The notes beneath the pieces are model-generated. The model did no database searches. It worked only from the letters and a program-made list of their open reading frames with translations, and had not been told where the DNA came from. Source: Arthrobacter globiformis (GTDB taxonomy: Bacteria > Actinomycetota > Actinomycetes > Actinomycetales > Micrococcaceae). From it: 64,000 nt of DNA. This document shows, in pieces, positions 51,805 to 60,303 of the stretch (position 1 is its first letter; every line of letters begins with the position of its first letter). The DNA lies in contig NZ_QLNP01000013.1 of the NCBI RefSeq assembly GCF_003261175.1, forward strand, positions 44,487-108,486, given 5' to 3'. The translations under genes and the position numbers were made by a program.

Positions 51805-52854
51805 ATGGCACTCTTCTCCAGCCAGCGCCGCAGCGGCGCGCTGCCCGCCGTCGTGCTTCTCGGCACGCTGCTTAGCACCGTGGCCCTGTCCGCCTGCTCC
51901 GATCCCGGCGCCGCCGCCTCCGGCGGTTCAACGGGCGGTTCCGCATCAGGTGCGACGACGGCGGCCCGCAACGGCGTCGTCTACAACACCTCCCCCGACC
52001 AGCAGCGGATCCGCGCCGGAAAGGACGCCGCGCTGGCCGCGAAGGTGCCTGCGCTGATCGGCAAGGACGGCAAGCTCACCGTGGCCACCACCGCCGGTTC
52101 CATCCCGCTGTCCTTCCACGCCACGGACGACAAGACGCCCATCGGCTCCGAGCTGGACATCGCCCAGCTCGTGGCGGACAAACTGGGCCTGGAGCTGGAC
52201 ATCCAGGTGACGTCCTGGGAGAACTGGCCCCTGAAGACCCAGTCGGGCGACTTCGAGGCCGTGTTCTCCAACGTGGGCATCAACAAGGACCGGGTGAAGC
52301 TGTTCGACTTCGCCAGCTACCGCGCCGCGTACATGGGCTTCGAGGCAAAAAAGTCCTCGTCCTACACCATCCAGGGGGCCGACGACATCTCCGGCCTCAA
52401 GGTCTCCGTCGGCTCCGGCACCAACCAGGAGAAGATCCTGCTGGCCTGGAACAAGGAGCTCGAAGCCAAGGGCAAGGATCCGGCAGTGCTCCAGTACTAC
52501 TCGTCCGACGCCGACACCATCCTTGCGCTGTCCTCCGGCCGGACCGATCTTAACATCGCGCCGTACCCCTCCACGGTGTACCGGGAGAACACCCGGGATG
52601 ACCTGAAGATCGTCGGCAAGGTCAACGCCGGATGGCCGTCCGAGACCCTGGTGGCCGCCACCTCGCTCAAGGGCAACGGACTGGCGCCGGTGATCACCGA
52701 GGCACTGAACTCCGCCATCAAGGACGGCTCCTACGCCAAGGTGCTGGACCGCTGGGGACTGTCCGAAGAGGCCCTGCCGGAATCCAAGACGGTGACCGAG
52801 GCCAACTTTGCTTCGACCCAGACGGGTTCTTCACAGACTGGCTCGTCAAAGTGA
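51805..52854 (+). CDS. Amino-acid-type ABC binding lipoprotein
   Basis: 349-aa family 3 (SBP_bac_3) lipoprotein. Lipobox LSAC (C31), Gly/Ser-rich linker, then KLTVATTAGSIPLSFHATDDKTPIGSELDIAQLVADKLGLELDIQVTSWENWPLKTQSGDFEAVFSNVGINKDRVKLFDFASYRAAYMGF, a classical polar-amino-acid binding pattern. The usual ligand-carboxylate Arg site around VGINKDR is present. Stop overlaps the next GTG (GTGA), so flavoprotein 1 is coupled to it. Confidence 0.9.
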   Translation: MALFSSQRRSGALPAVVLLGTLLSTVALSACSDPGAAASGGSTGGSASGATTAARNGVVYNTSPDQQRIRAGKDAALAAKVPALIGKDGKLTVATTAGSIPLSFHATDDKTPIGSELDIAQLVADKLGLELDIQVTSWENWPLKTQSGDFEAVFSNVGINKDRVKLFDFASYRAAYMGFEAKKSSSYTIQGADDISGLKVSVGSGTNQEKILLAWNKELEAKGKDPAVLQYYSSDADTILALSSGRTDLNIAPYPSTVYRENTRDDLKIVGKVNAGWPSETLVAATSLKGNGLAPVITEALNSAIKDGSYAKVLDRWGLSEEALPESKTVTEANFASTQTGSSQTGSSK

Positions 52855-54017
52855 AGTTCCAGATCCTGGACATCATTCCGCACCTGAAGAATCCGGTCAC
52901 CGGAGAAATCGTCTCTACCGCCGACCGGCTGAACCAGGTGGTCCAGACCGCACAGCTCGCCGAGAAGCTGGGCTACGACAGCTTCTCCGTGGGCGAGCGG
53001 CATGCCGGGGAGTTCATCTCCTCTTCCCCCACCACGGTGCTCGCCGCCATCGCGGCAGTCACCTCCCGGATAAGGCTGCAGAGCGGCGTCACCGTCCTCG
53101 CCGTCCTGGACCCCGTGCGCGTGGCCGAAGACTATGCCACGATCGACCAGCTCAGCCGGGGGCGGCTGGAACTGGTGATCGGTAAGGGCAACGAAGTGCT
53201 GCAGTACCCGCTCTTCGGGCTGGACCTGGCGGGCCAGTGGGACCTGCTGGAGGAGAAATACGCACTGCTGCGCCGGCTCTGGCGCGAGGAGGACATCACC
53301 TGGTCCGGCCGCTTCCGGCCGGCGCTCACCGAACCCACTACAACGACGCCACGCCCCTTCGCCGGGTCTCCCCGGATTTGGCACGGGTCGGCTACAACAC
53401 TGACGTCGGCGGCACTTGCGGCGCGCTGGGGCGACCCACTGTTCACCGCGAACGCCATCCAGCCGCGGGAGAACTACAAGGTGCTCATCGATCATTACGT
53501 GGCGGAGTACGAGCGGCACGGCCACGACCCGCGGCACCGCTACCTGGGCTCGGGCAGCGGGGCCGGCGGGGTGTTTATCGCTGATACCACGCAGCAGGCC
53601 AAGCGCCAGTACGGCCCGGTCTACGAGGCCCTCACGGCTGCACGCAACGTCCCCGGCAACAACTCGCCGTTCCGGGACATCGACCACGCGGTGGCAGAGG
53701 GTCCGGCACTCGTCGGCAGCCCGGAACAGGTGATCGACAAGATCCTCAGCTACCACGCGCTGTACGGGCATGACCTGCTGTCGATCTCGCTGCCCACCAC
53801 CCTGCCCTTCGAACAGCAGCTGGAGATCCTTGAGCGGTTCGCGCTCGAGGTGATCCCGGCCGTGCGCGCTGCAGCCCCCACCACACTCTGGGAATCCGCG
53901 GATCCATTCGGCGGCCGTCCCGGCTTTGCGGGAGCCGCCGAACCGGACGCCGCCTCCGCCGTCAGCACCGACCACGACACCTACAGGAGCGACCATGCCC
54001 ACGTCTACGCACACTGA
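52851..54017 (+). CDS. LLM class flavin-dependent oxidoreductase 1
   Basis: 388-aa luciferase-like monooxygenase. Features: LAEKLGYDSFSVGERHAGEFISSSPTTVLAAIAAVTSRIRLQSGVTVLAVLDPVRVAEDYATIDQLSRGRLELVIGKGNE, DLLEEKYALLRRLWRE, and ENYKVLIDHYVAEYERHGHD. Starts at GTG 52851 overlapping the binding-protein stop, so it is translationally coupled to import. Would need reduced FMN from a separate reductase, not present in the operon. C-terminal ~25 residues overlap the DUF1684 gene start. Confidence 0.88.
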   Translation: MKFQILDIIPHLKNPVTGEIVSTADRLNQVVQTAQLAEKLGYDSFSVGERHAGEFISSSPTTVLAAIAAVTSRIRLQSGVTVLAVLDPVRVAEDYATIDQLSRGRLELVIGKGNEVLQYPLFGLDLAGQWDLLEEKYALLRRLWREEDITWSGRFRPALTEPTTTTPRPFAGSPRIWHGSATTLTSAALAARWGDPLFTANAIQPRENYKVLIDHYVAEYERHGHDPRHRYLGSGSGAGGVFIADTTQQAKRQYGPVYEALTAARNVPGNNSPFRDIDHAVAEGPALVGSPEQVIDKILSYHALYGHDLLSISLPTTLPFEQQLEILERFALEVIPAVRAAAPTTLWESADPFGGRPGFAGAAEPDAASAVSTDHDTYRSDHAHVYAH

Positions 54018-54864
54018 AACGGATGCCCGCTGGTCGGGCACCACCGCCTTCGCGGCCGAGTGGGAGCAGTGGCACGCCGCGCATGAGCGCCGCCGCGCCG
54101 ATCCGCACGGCTTCCTCGCCGTCACCCACCTCCACTGGCTGGGTGCGGAACCCTCCCGGCTCGAGGGCGTTCCGGGCCTCTGGAGCGTGCAGGATGACGC
54201 CGTCACGGTGGTTTTGGAGGCCGGTGAAAGCCTGCTGCGGGACGGCCGGGAGCTGAACGACAACTCCGTTAAGGACGGAGGTACGGCCGTCGTCTTCGAT
54301 CCGATCGCCGAGCGGGAGGGCATCAACCTCACGGCGGGTCCCGCCGTCGTCGAACTCGCCAAGCGCGGCGGTGAATACATCGTTCGGCCCCGGCACCCGG
54401 AGAACCCTCTGCTCAACGAGTACCGCGGCACGCCGGCCTACGCCCCGGACCCGCGCTACGCCGTCGACGGCGAATACGTGGCCTTCGAGTCGCCCCGGCC
54501 GACGACCGTCGGGGCCGCCGTCGAGGGCATCGTGCACGTGTACGAGGCACCCGGCGAGATCCGGTTCACGCTGGAAGGCGAGGACCTCATGCTCACGGCC
54601 TTCAACGGCCACGCACCGGGCACGTTGTCTGTGCTGTTCACGGACGCAACGTCTGGCAAGACCACCTACGCAGCGAACCGCACGCTCACGGTGGGCCCAC
54701 CGGACGCCGACGGCCGCGTAAACCTGGACTTCAACCGCGCGGTGAACCTGCCGTGCGCCTACACCGACCTCGCCACCTGCCCGCTGCCGCCGGCCGAAAA
54801 CCGCCTGACTGTGGCCATCGAAGCGGGCGAACAGAACCCCCACGAAAGGCAGGCTGAACAGTGA
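53995..54864 (+). CDS. DUF1684 domain protein
   Basis: 289-aa cytoplasmic protein of the DUF1684 family. The signature near the C-terminus, NLDFNRAVNLPCAYTDLATCPLPPAENRLTVAIEAGE, and the N-terminal FLAVTHLHWLGAEPSRLEGVPGLWSV match the family. No enzymatic activity is established for it. ATG 53995 has CAGGAG 6 bp upstream and lies 23 bp inside flavoprotein 1. Consistent co-location with flavin monooxygenases suggests it acts on their product or supplies a cofactor (inference). Confidence 0.85.
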   Translation: MPTSTHTETDARWSGTTAFAAEWEQWHAAHERRRADPHGFLAVTHLHWLGAEPSRLEGVPGLWSVQDDAVTVVLEAGESLLRDGRELNDNSVKDGGTAVVFDPIAEREGINLTAGPAVVELAKRGGEYIVRPRHPENPLLNEYRGTPAYAPDPRYAVDGEYVAFESPRPTTVGAAVEGIVHVYEAPGEIRFTLEGEDLMLTAFNGHAPGTLSVLFTDATSGKTTYAANRTLTVGPPDADGRVNLDFNRAVNLPCAYTDLATCPLPPAENRLTVAIEAGEQNPHERQAEQ

Positions 54865-56036
54865 GCACTGCAGCCCAGGGTTTCCTCGCCCTCGAACTGG
54901 ACGGCGACGGAGCGCACCCCGCCGCCTGGCGCAAGGCGCGGCACACTCCAGCCGAACTGCTCGACGGAACGCGCGTCCGTGCCACGGTGCTGGCCACGGA
55001 ATCGGCCGGGTTCCACGTGGCCACGTTCGCGGACGGACCGCTGACGCCCGCGTCTTCCGATCCCGGCGGCCGGGACATCCCTGGCGGGCTGAACGCCCTG
55101 CAGCGTGCCGCCTTTGCCGGGCCTGTTACAGGCTCCATCGTGCTGGTCCCCGAGGTGGACACCGTGTATACGGAGCCGTTCCACATCTCCACGCAGCTGG
55201 CCAGCCTGGACTACGTGTCCGGCGGCCGCGCCGGGTGGCTGGTGGCGGCGTCGGACCGGGCGGCGGATGCTGCCGCCGTCGGACGTTCTGTTGTCGCCTC
55301 TGACGCCGTGGGCCGGGAAGCCGCCGATTCCATCGAGGTCAGCCGCCGGCTCTGGGACTCCTGGGAGGACGACGCCGTGGTCCGCGACGTCGCCACCGGC
55401 CGGTACATCGATGTCGACAAGCTGCATTACGTCGATTTCGAGAGCACGGTCGAGTCCGGCGGTGCCGGCTACTCGGTCAAGGGCCCGTCCATCATTCCCC
55501 GGCCGCTGCAGGGCCAGCTGCCGGTCCTCGCGCCGGCCGGCCTGCTGGGCGCGGACCAGCTGTCCGCAGGGGCGGTCGACGCCGTGCTCGTCTCCGCGCC
55601 CACGCCCGAGCTCCTGGCCGGTGAGATCGCCGAGGCCCGCGCCGCCGCTCCCGCGGCGGCCATCATCGCCGAGCTCGACGTCGTTCTCGACGCCCGCGGG
55701 CAAAGCGCCGCCGGGCGCCTCGCCGAGCTGGATGGGCACACTCCCTGGCAGAGCAGCCGTGCCCGTTTCGTCGGCACCGCTGCGGAGCTCACCGGGCTAC
55801 TGGCCTCCATTTTGGAAACTGCCGACGGCGTTCGCCTCCACCCGGCGGTCCTGGACGTGGACCTGGAGGAGCTGGCCCAGCTGGTGCTTCCCGCCCTCCG
55901 GCGCCGGGGCGTGCTCGCCCCGCAGCAGACGGGTTCCACCTTCCGACACCTGCTGGGCCTGCAGCGTCCGGCCAGCCGGTATGCCGCCGTATCCGTGCCG
56001 TCCGCGGCCTCCGCGGCCTCCGCGGCCGAGAACTAG
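54861..56036 (+). CDS. LLM class flavin-dependent oxidoreductase 2 (divergent NtaA-like)
   Basis: 391-aa luciferase-fold protein starting at GTG 54861 (GTGA overlap). NtaA-like segments remain (FHISTQLASLDYVSGGRAGWLVAAS, SIEVSRRLWDSWEDDAVVRDVATGRYIDVDKLHYVDFESTVESGGAGYSVKGPSIIPRPLQGQLPVLAPAG) but the N-terminal ~90 residues are shorter and much altered, and the NxxT-type flavin segment of flavoprotein 3 is replaced by SDRAADAAAVG. It may be a non-catalytic partner of flavoprotein 3 or act on a different substrate. Confidence 0.78.
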   Translation: MSTAAQGFLALELDGDGAHPAAWRKARHTPAELLDGTRVRATVLATESAGFHVATFADGPLTPASSDPGGRDIPGGLNALQRAAFAGPVTGSIVLVPEVDTVYTEPFHISTQLASLDYVSGGRAGWLVAASDRAADAAAVGRSVVASDAVGREAADSIEVSRRLWDSWEDDAVVRDVATGRYIDVDKLHYVDFESTVESGGAGYSVKGPSIIPRPLQGQLPVLAPAGLLGADQLSAGAVDAVLVSAPTPELLAGEIAEARAAAPAAAIIAELDVVLDARGQSAAGRLAELDGHTPWQSSRARFVGTAAELTGLLASILETADGVRLHPAVLDVDLEELAQLVLPALRRRGVLAPQQTGSTFRHLLGLQRPASRYAAVSVPSAASAASAAEN

Positions 56037-56046
56037 GGAGAGACCC

Positions 56047-57477
56047 ATGACAGACACCCACATCGGCAACGGCTTCGTGCCCTCCGGCCAGCTTCAGCTC
56101 GGCATCTTCTTCCAGGGCGTGAACTCGGGCACGGTCTGGAAGTCGCCGGAATCCGGGTCGCAAACGGACTTCGAGTCCTTCCGCCGGATCGCCCAGACCG
56201 CTGAACGGGGCCTGTTCGCCGCGTTCTTCCTCGGTGAGGGGCTGCGTCTCCGCGAGCACCTCGGCCGCCCGCACGCGCTGGACGTCGTCGGCCGGCCGGA
56301 CGCGCAGACCATGCTGGCCGCGTTGGCGTCCGTGACCAGCCGCATCGGGCTGGTGGCCACGCAGAACACCACGTACAACGACCCCGCCGACCTGGCACAC
56401 CGGCTGTCCAGCCTGGACCTGCTCTCCGGCGGCCGAGCTGCCTGGAACGTGGTCACCACGGACAATGCCTGGACCGGGGCGAACTTCCGCCGCGGCGGCT
56501 ACCTGGATCACGCCGACCGGTACGTCCACGCCGAAGCGTTCGTCAGTACGGCCAAGCGGATCTGGGATTCCTGGGAGGACGGCGCCATCGCTTCGAGCCC
56601 CGGCGCCTCCGCCTGGGCCGCGCCCGGTTCGGCCCGGCCCGTGCGCCACGAGGGCAAGCACTACACGGTGGACTACGTGCCCCGGCTGCCGCGCAGTGCC
56701 CAGTACCGGCCGGTGCTGTTCCAGGCCGGCGACTCGCCGGAGGGACGCGACTTCGCTGCCCGGCAGGCCGACGTCATCTTCTCCGCCCACCCTAAGCTCG
56801 ACGACGCCCTCGACTTCCGCCGCGACATCGTCGAGCGCGCGGTCAGGGCCGGGCGCAGCGCGAACGACCTCAAGATCATGCCCGCCAGCGAGTTCATTCT
56901 CGCGGCCACCCCGCAGGAAGCCCTCGAGAAGAAGAACTGGGTGCGGAGCCTGCAGATCGGCCCCGAGCAGGCCATCGCCTACCTCGAACAGTTCTGGGGC
57001 CGCGAGCTCCAGGGCTTCGATCCGGACGGGCCGGTGCCGGACATCGACCCCGTGGTGGAGGAAACCTCCGAGACACGCGGCAGCGGTTTCCACGGCGCCA
57101 AGGCGAAGCAGCTGGCGGATCAGTGGCGCGCCGAAGCCAAAGACAAGGGCCTCAGCATCCGGCAGTTTGTCTCCGCCCGGACCAGCCGCGGGGATTCCAG
57201 CTTCACGGGTTCCTACGCCGAGGTGGCCGACCGGCTGGCCGAATACGCCCGCACCGGTGCAGTGGACGGCTTCAACATCTCGCCGTGGCTGATCCCCACC
57301 GGCCTGGACGACATCGTCAACCACCTCGTCCCGGCACTGCAGGAGCGCGCTGTCTACCCCACGGAGTACGCCGGATCCACTCTGCGCGAGAACCTCGGCC
57401 TCGCGACGCCGGTCCGGCAAGAAGCCGGCGCCGGGAACACCGCCGTCGGGAACACCGCCGTCGAACTGGAAGTCTGA
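56047..57477 (+). CDS. NtaA/DmoA family FMN-dependent monooxygenase (flavoprotein 3)
   Basis: 476-aa two-component monooxygenase of the NtaA/SnaA/DszA/DmoA type. Diagnostic motifs: LGIFFQGVNSGTVWK, LATQNTTYNDPADLAHRLSSLDLLSGGRAAWNVVTTDNAWTGANFRRGGYLDHADRYVHAEAFVSTAKRIWDSWEDGA, and HYTVDYVPRLPRSAQYRPVLFQAGDSPEGRDFAARQADVIFS. ATG 56047 has GGGAGAG upstream. Family members cleave C-S or C-N bonds using FMNH2. The C-terminal GNTAVGNTAVELEV shows a small duplication. Confidence 0.92.
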   Translation: MTDTHIGNGFVPSGQLQLGIFFQGVNSGTVWKSPESGSQTDFESFRRIAQTAERGLFAAFFLGEGLRLREHLGRPHALDVVGRPDAQTMLAALASVTSRIGLVATQNTTYNDPADLAHRLSSLDLLSGGRAAWNVVTTDNAWTGANFRRGGYLDHADRYVHAEAFVSTAKRIWDSWEDGAIASSPGASAWAAPGSARPVRHEGKHYTVDYVPRLPRSAQYRPVLFQAGDSPEGRDFAARQADVIFSAHPKLDDALDFRRDIVERAVRAGRSANDLKIMPASEFILAATPQEALEKKNWVRSLQIGPEQAIAYLEQFWGRELQGFDPDGPVPDIDPVVEETSETRGSGFHGAKAKQLADQWRAEAKDKGLSIRQFVSARTSRGDSSFTGSYAEVADRLAEYARTGAVDGFNISPWLIPTGLDDIVNHLVPALQERAVYPTEYAGSTLRENLGLATPVRQEAGAGNTAVGNTAVELEV

Positions 57478-57481
57478 GTAC

Positions 57482-57586
57482 ATGGCTGACGACGGCGGCC
57501 GGGACGACCGCGAGGGGAACGCTGAGGCTGCCGCCGCTGCCGATACCATCCGGCTCCAGCTGACCGTCCGGGAGCTGCTCCTCTAG
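57482..57586 (+). CDS. Putative 34-residue ORF at operon end
   Basis: MADDGGRDDREGNAEAAAAA then DTIRLQLTVRELLL. Acidic, low complexity. It begins 4 bp after flavoprotein 3, suggesting co-translation, but there is no domain and it may be noise. Confidence 0.35.
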   Translation: MADDGGRDDREGNAEAAAAADTIRLQLTVRELLL

Positions 57587-57595
57587 AAAACCCCA

Positions 57596-58396
57596 TCAGT
57601 GCGCGGCTCCGGCGGGTACCGCAAGAGCCAGGAAGTCCTCGATCCAGGTCTGCACCCGGGCGTCGTCCAGGTGCAGACCATGCCGGCCGCCGTCGACCTG
57701 GATCAGCCGCGAGTCCGGAATCCGCTCCGCCATCATGACGGCGTTGGCAACGGGCGAAAGGGCATCTTCATTGCCGTGGATGATCAACGCCGGGGCCTGG
57801 ATGGACGGAAGGACGTCCCAGGCATCGTGCAGCCGGCTCGCCCGGAAGTGCCGGCTCTTGACCGTCGCAGACGCCTGCACCCGGAAAAACGCGGCAACGG
57901 CCGCGGGATTCTCCCGCGCCCAGGCGGGGCTGAAAAACAAGGGCGCCATCCGGGCAGGGTCCGTGCTGATGAGGGCGGCGGTGGCGGAAGGATCGCGCCC
58001 CACTCCCCCGGCCTCGCCGGCACTCGTCGCGGCCAGGACCAGCGACGCCACCCGGACAGGGAAGTCCACCGCCATCCTCTGTGCGACGCGGCCGCCCATC
58101 GAATGCCCATAGATGTGCGCCTTGGCGACGCCGGCGGCATCAAGAACCGCAACCGCGTCCGCTGCGAAAGCCCGCGTGGTGTAGTTTTCCGGGCGGCCTT
58201 CCGTACTCGCGCCGATGCCGCGGTGGTCGAAGCGGATGACCCGGAATGAAGGGGCCAGGCCGGGCACCACCGGATCCCAGCCGGATATTCCCGTAGCCTG
58301 GCCCGCCACCAGCAGCAGCGGTTCGCCCTGGCCTTCCTCTGTCCAGGCGAGCTCCGCTCCGTCGGAGGCGACCGCCTTTTTCAACGTCAAGGTCAC
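57596..58396 (-). CDS. Alpha/beta hydrolase
   Basis: 266-aa cytoplasmic hydrolase. Oxyanion strand WTEEGQGEPLLLVAGQATGISGWDPVVPGLAPSFRVIRFDHRGIGAS, nucleophile elbow GHSMGG (S99), acid HGNED (D211) and base GGRHGLH (H239) form a complete triad. GTG 58396 with a weak GCAGG site. Converges on the flavoprotein operon. Substrate unknown; similar to esterases and 3-oxoadipate enol-lactonase relatives. Confidence 0.87.
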   Translation of the reverse strand: MTLTLKKAVASDGAELAWTEEGQGEPLLLVAGQATGISGWDPVVPGLAPSFRVIRFDHRGIGASTEGRPENYTTRAFAADAVAVLDAAGVAKAHIYGHSMGGRVAQRMAVDFPVRVASLVLAATSAGEAGGVGRDPSATAALISTDPARMAPLFFSPAWARENPAAVAAFFRVQASATVKSRHFRASRLHDAWDVLPSIQAPALIIHGNEDALSPVANAVMMAERIPDSRLIQVDGGRHGLHLDDARVQTWIEDFLALAVPAGAAH

Positions 58397-58443
58397 CTGT
58401 TCAATTTACCTGCAGGGAATGCAAGACGTTTCAGACAAGAAAA

Positions 58444-58508
58444 AGCGCGAACGTACAGTTATGGCCCCAATCCCGAGGGAAAAGGGACCACAACTGTACG
58501 TTCGCGCT
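58444..58508. repeat. 25-bp inverted repeat / hairpin between genes
   Basis: Left arm 58444-58468 and right arm 58484-58508 are reverse complements with only two mismatches, around a 15-nt loop. The arms share AGCGCGAACGTACAGTT. It lies between the divergent-facing hydrolase start and the end of the folate gene, so it can serve as terminator for the purU operon. Its AT/GC mix and perfect 17-bp core look like an intergenic palindromic repeat family rather than a plain terminator. Confidence 0.75.
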
Positions 58509-58526
58509 CTGGTTACGGGGTTGGGC

Positions 58527-59336
58527 TCAGGAAGCCTTCGCGTCTGCTCCGTCGCTCCAGGTCATCGCCGGCTGGGTTTCGACGTTGTTGAACGTGTAGA
58601 GGTGGATGCCCGCAGGCGCAGGATCGATTGCGGCCAGTTCGGACACCAGGGACCGGGATGAGTAGCTGCCGGCATTCAGGAGCCCGCGGGCGAGGGGCCC
58701 CTTGCGGTTCAGGAACTTCAACGATGGGCCTACCCCGATCTTGGTGGCCAGCGCGATCAGTTTGGCCCTCGGGACGGCCCCGGCAACGCCCGCCCAGATG
58801 GGAAGGTCGACGCCCTCGCGGCGCAGCAGTTCGGCATACCAGCCGATCCTGGGCGCCGAGAAGCACATCTGGGTCACCACGTTCGAGGCCAGATGCTGTT
58901 TCTCCAGCAATGCGTCGAGCATCTGCAGCTCGTTGCACTTCGGGTGGCCTTCCGGGTATCCGGCGACGCCGATGGCCATGGTCCCGCCGGTCAGGTCGGC
59001 GATGTCCTCAATGAGCCGGCCGCTGCTGCCGTAGGGACCTGCAGCCTCCGGAGCGTCCCCTCCGATCGCGAAAACCTCCGTGATCCCTGCAGCTTCGCAG
59101 TCACGGAGCATGCGCGCCAGCTGGGCGCGGCTCTCGATGCTTCGCGCGGCAAGATGGGGAATCACCTTGTAGCCGAGCCGGCCAAGCTGGACCGAGGCCC
59201 GCACGGTGGTCTCGACCCCGTGGTGCGGGAGGCAGGTCACGGTCAGCGTTGACTTGGCGGAAACGTACGTCTGGACTTTGGCAACAATGCCGTCGGTGGG
59301 AATGATCTCCAGGCGCACAGGCAATTGGTTCGTCAT
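58527..59336 (-). CDS. Methylenetetrahydrofolate reductase family protein
   Basis: 269-aa TIM-barrel protein of the MTHFR family, interconverting 5,10-methylene- and 5-methyl-tetrahydrofolate. Visible: LTVTCLPHHGVETTVRASVQLGRLGYKVIPHLAARSIESRAQLARMLRDCEAAGITEVFAIGGDAPEAAGPYGSS and TQMCFSAPRIGWYAELLRREGVDLPIWAGVAGAV. Short for MetF but complete for this subclass. ATG 59336 with CTGGAG. Last gene of permease-purU-MTHFR; with purU and gcvP nearby it probably serves methyl-folate flow in glycine or methylamine-type catabolism rather than methionine synthesis. Confidence 0.85.
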   Translation of the reverse strand: MTNQLPVRLEIIPTDGIVAKVQTYVSAKSTLTVTCLPHHGVETTVRASVQLGRLGYKVIPHLAARSIESRAQLARMLRDCEAAGITEVFAIGGDAPEAAGPYGSSGRLIEDIADLTGGTMAIGVAGYPEGHPKCNELQMLDALLEKQHLASNVVTQMCFSAPRIGWYAELLRREGVDLPIWAGVAGAVPRAKLIALATKIGVGPSLKFLNRKGPLARGLLNAGSYSSRSLVSELAAIDPAPAGIHLYTFNNVETQPAMTWSDGADAKAS

Positions 59337-59367
59337 GAGCAACTCCAGGTCTGGTTGGATTGGCTTG

Positions 59368-60303
59368 TCAGCGGAGGATGACCGTGCGGTTCCCGGACAA
59401 AATGATTCTTCCTTCGGCGTGCCAGCGAACAGCGTTCGTCAGGGCCTTGCACTCCGCGTCCTTGCCCACAGACACCAGATCCGCGGGGGTGTAGGTGTGG
59501 TCGACCTCAATCACCTGCTGCGCGATGATCGGCCCCTCATCAAGCTCTGAATTTACGTAGTGGGCCGTGGCGCCGACCGTCTTAACTCCGCGCTCATGCG
59601 CCTGGTGGTACGGTTTGGCGCCCTTGAAGCTGGGCAGGAAGGAGTGGTGGATGTTGATGGCCCTGCCGGCGAGCCGTGCGGTGGCCGAGTCGCTGAGAAC
59701 CTGCATGTAGCGGGCCAGTACCACCAGTTCAACGTCATAGTCATCCACCAGTCCAAGAAGCTTGGCCTCCGCCTCGGCCTTGGTCTCCGGCGTCACGGGG
59801 ATGTGGTGGAACGGGACCCCGTGCCAGGCCGCGAGCCCTTCGAGGTCCGCGTGGTTGGACACCACCGCCGCGATCTCGACCGGCAGTTCGCCATTACGGG
59901 CGCGCACCAGCAGGTCGTTGAGGCAGTGATCGTACTTGGACACCATCACCAGGATCCGCTGCTTGCGGTCGTGGCGCTCCAGCCGCCAGTCCATGCTCCA
60001 TTGACCTGCCAGCGGTGCGAAGCTGTCCCGGAGCTGTTCGACGGCGGCGGTGCCTCCGGTCGAGGCGAAGTGGACCCTCATGAAGAAGTGCCCGGCGGTG
60101 CGGTCGCCGAACTGCTTGAGGTCAACGATGTAGCACTCCTGCCTGAGCAGGAAATCCGCGACCGACTGGACGATTCCCAGCGAGTCCGGACAGTGGAAGG
60201 TGAGCACGAACTCCCCGCCGCCAGCGGGATCCTGGGGCCCGCTTTCCCGCCCCTCCGCCGTCGCCCGGCCCTCCGCCGTCGGCCTTTCCTCTGTCCTGAT
60301 CAT
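59368..60303 (-). CDS. purU: Formyltetrahydrofolate deformylase
   Basis: 311-aa enzyme hydrolysing 10-formyl-THF to formate and THF. N-terminal ACT-like regulatory domain (~30-115: FVLTFHCPDSLGIVQSVADFLLRQECYIVDLKQF) and a formyltransferase-fold catalytic domain with VVLARYMQVLS and INIHHSFLPSFKGAKPYHQAHERGVKTVGATAHYV (catalytic Asn-His region) and a later Asp. ATG 60303 overlaps the permease stop (TGATG); a GTG at 60306 is possible. Residues 8-25 are a repetitive TAEGRATAEGRES tract. Confidence 0.93.
   Translation of the reverse strand: MIRTEERPTAEGRATAEGRESGPQDPAGGGEFVLTFHCPDSLGIVQSVADFLLRQECYIVDLKQFGDRTAGHFFMRVHFASTGGTAAVEQLRDSFAPLAGQWSMDWRLERHDRKQRILVMVSKYDHCLNDLLVRARNGELPVEIAAVVSNHADLEGLAAWHGVPFHHIPVTPETKAEAEAKLLGLVDDYDVELVVLARYMQVLSDSATARLAGRAINIHHSFLPSFKGAKPYHQAHERGVKTVGATAHYVNSELDEGPIIAQQVIEVDHTYTPADLVSVGKDAECKALTNAVRWHAEGRIILSGNRTVILR

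Noticed and set aside
52731-54431. 566-codon minus-strand frame across flavoprotein 1 and DUF1684
   Set aside because: Spans two overlapping plus-strand genes and has no recognisable protein features.
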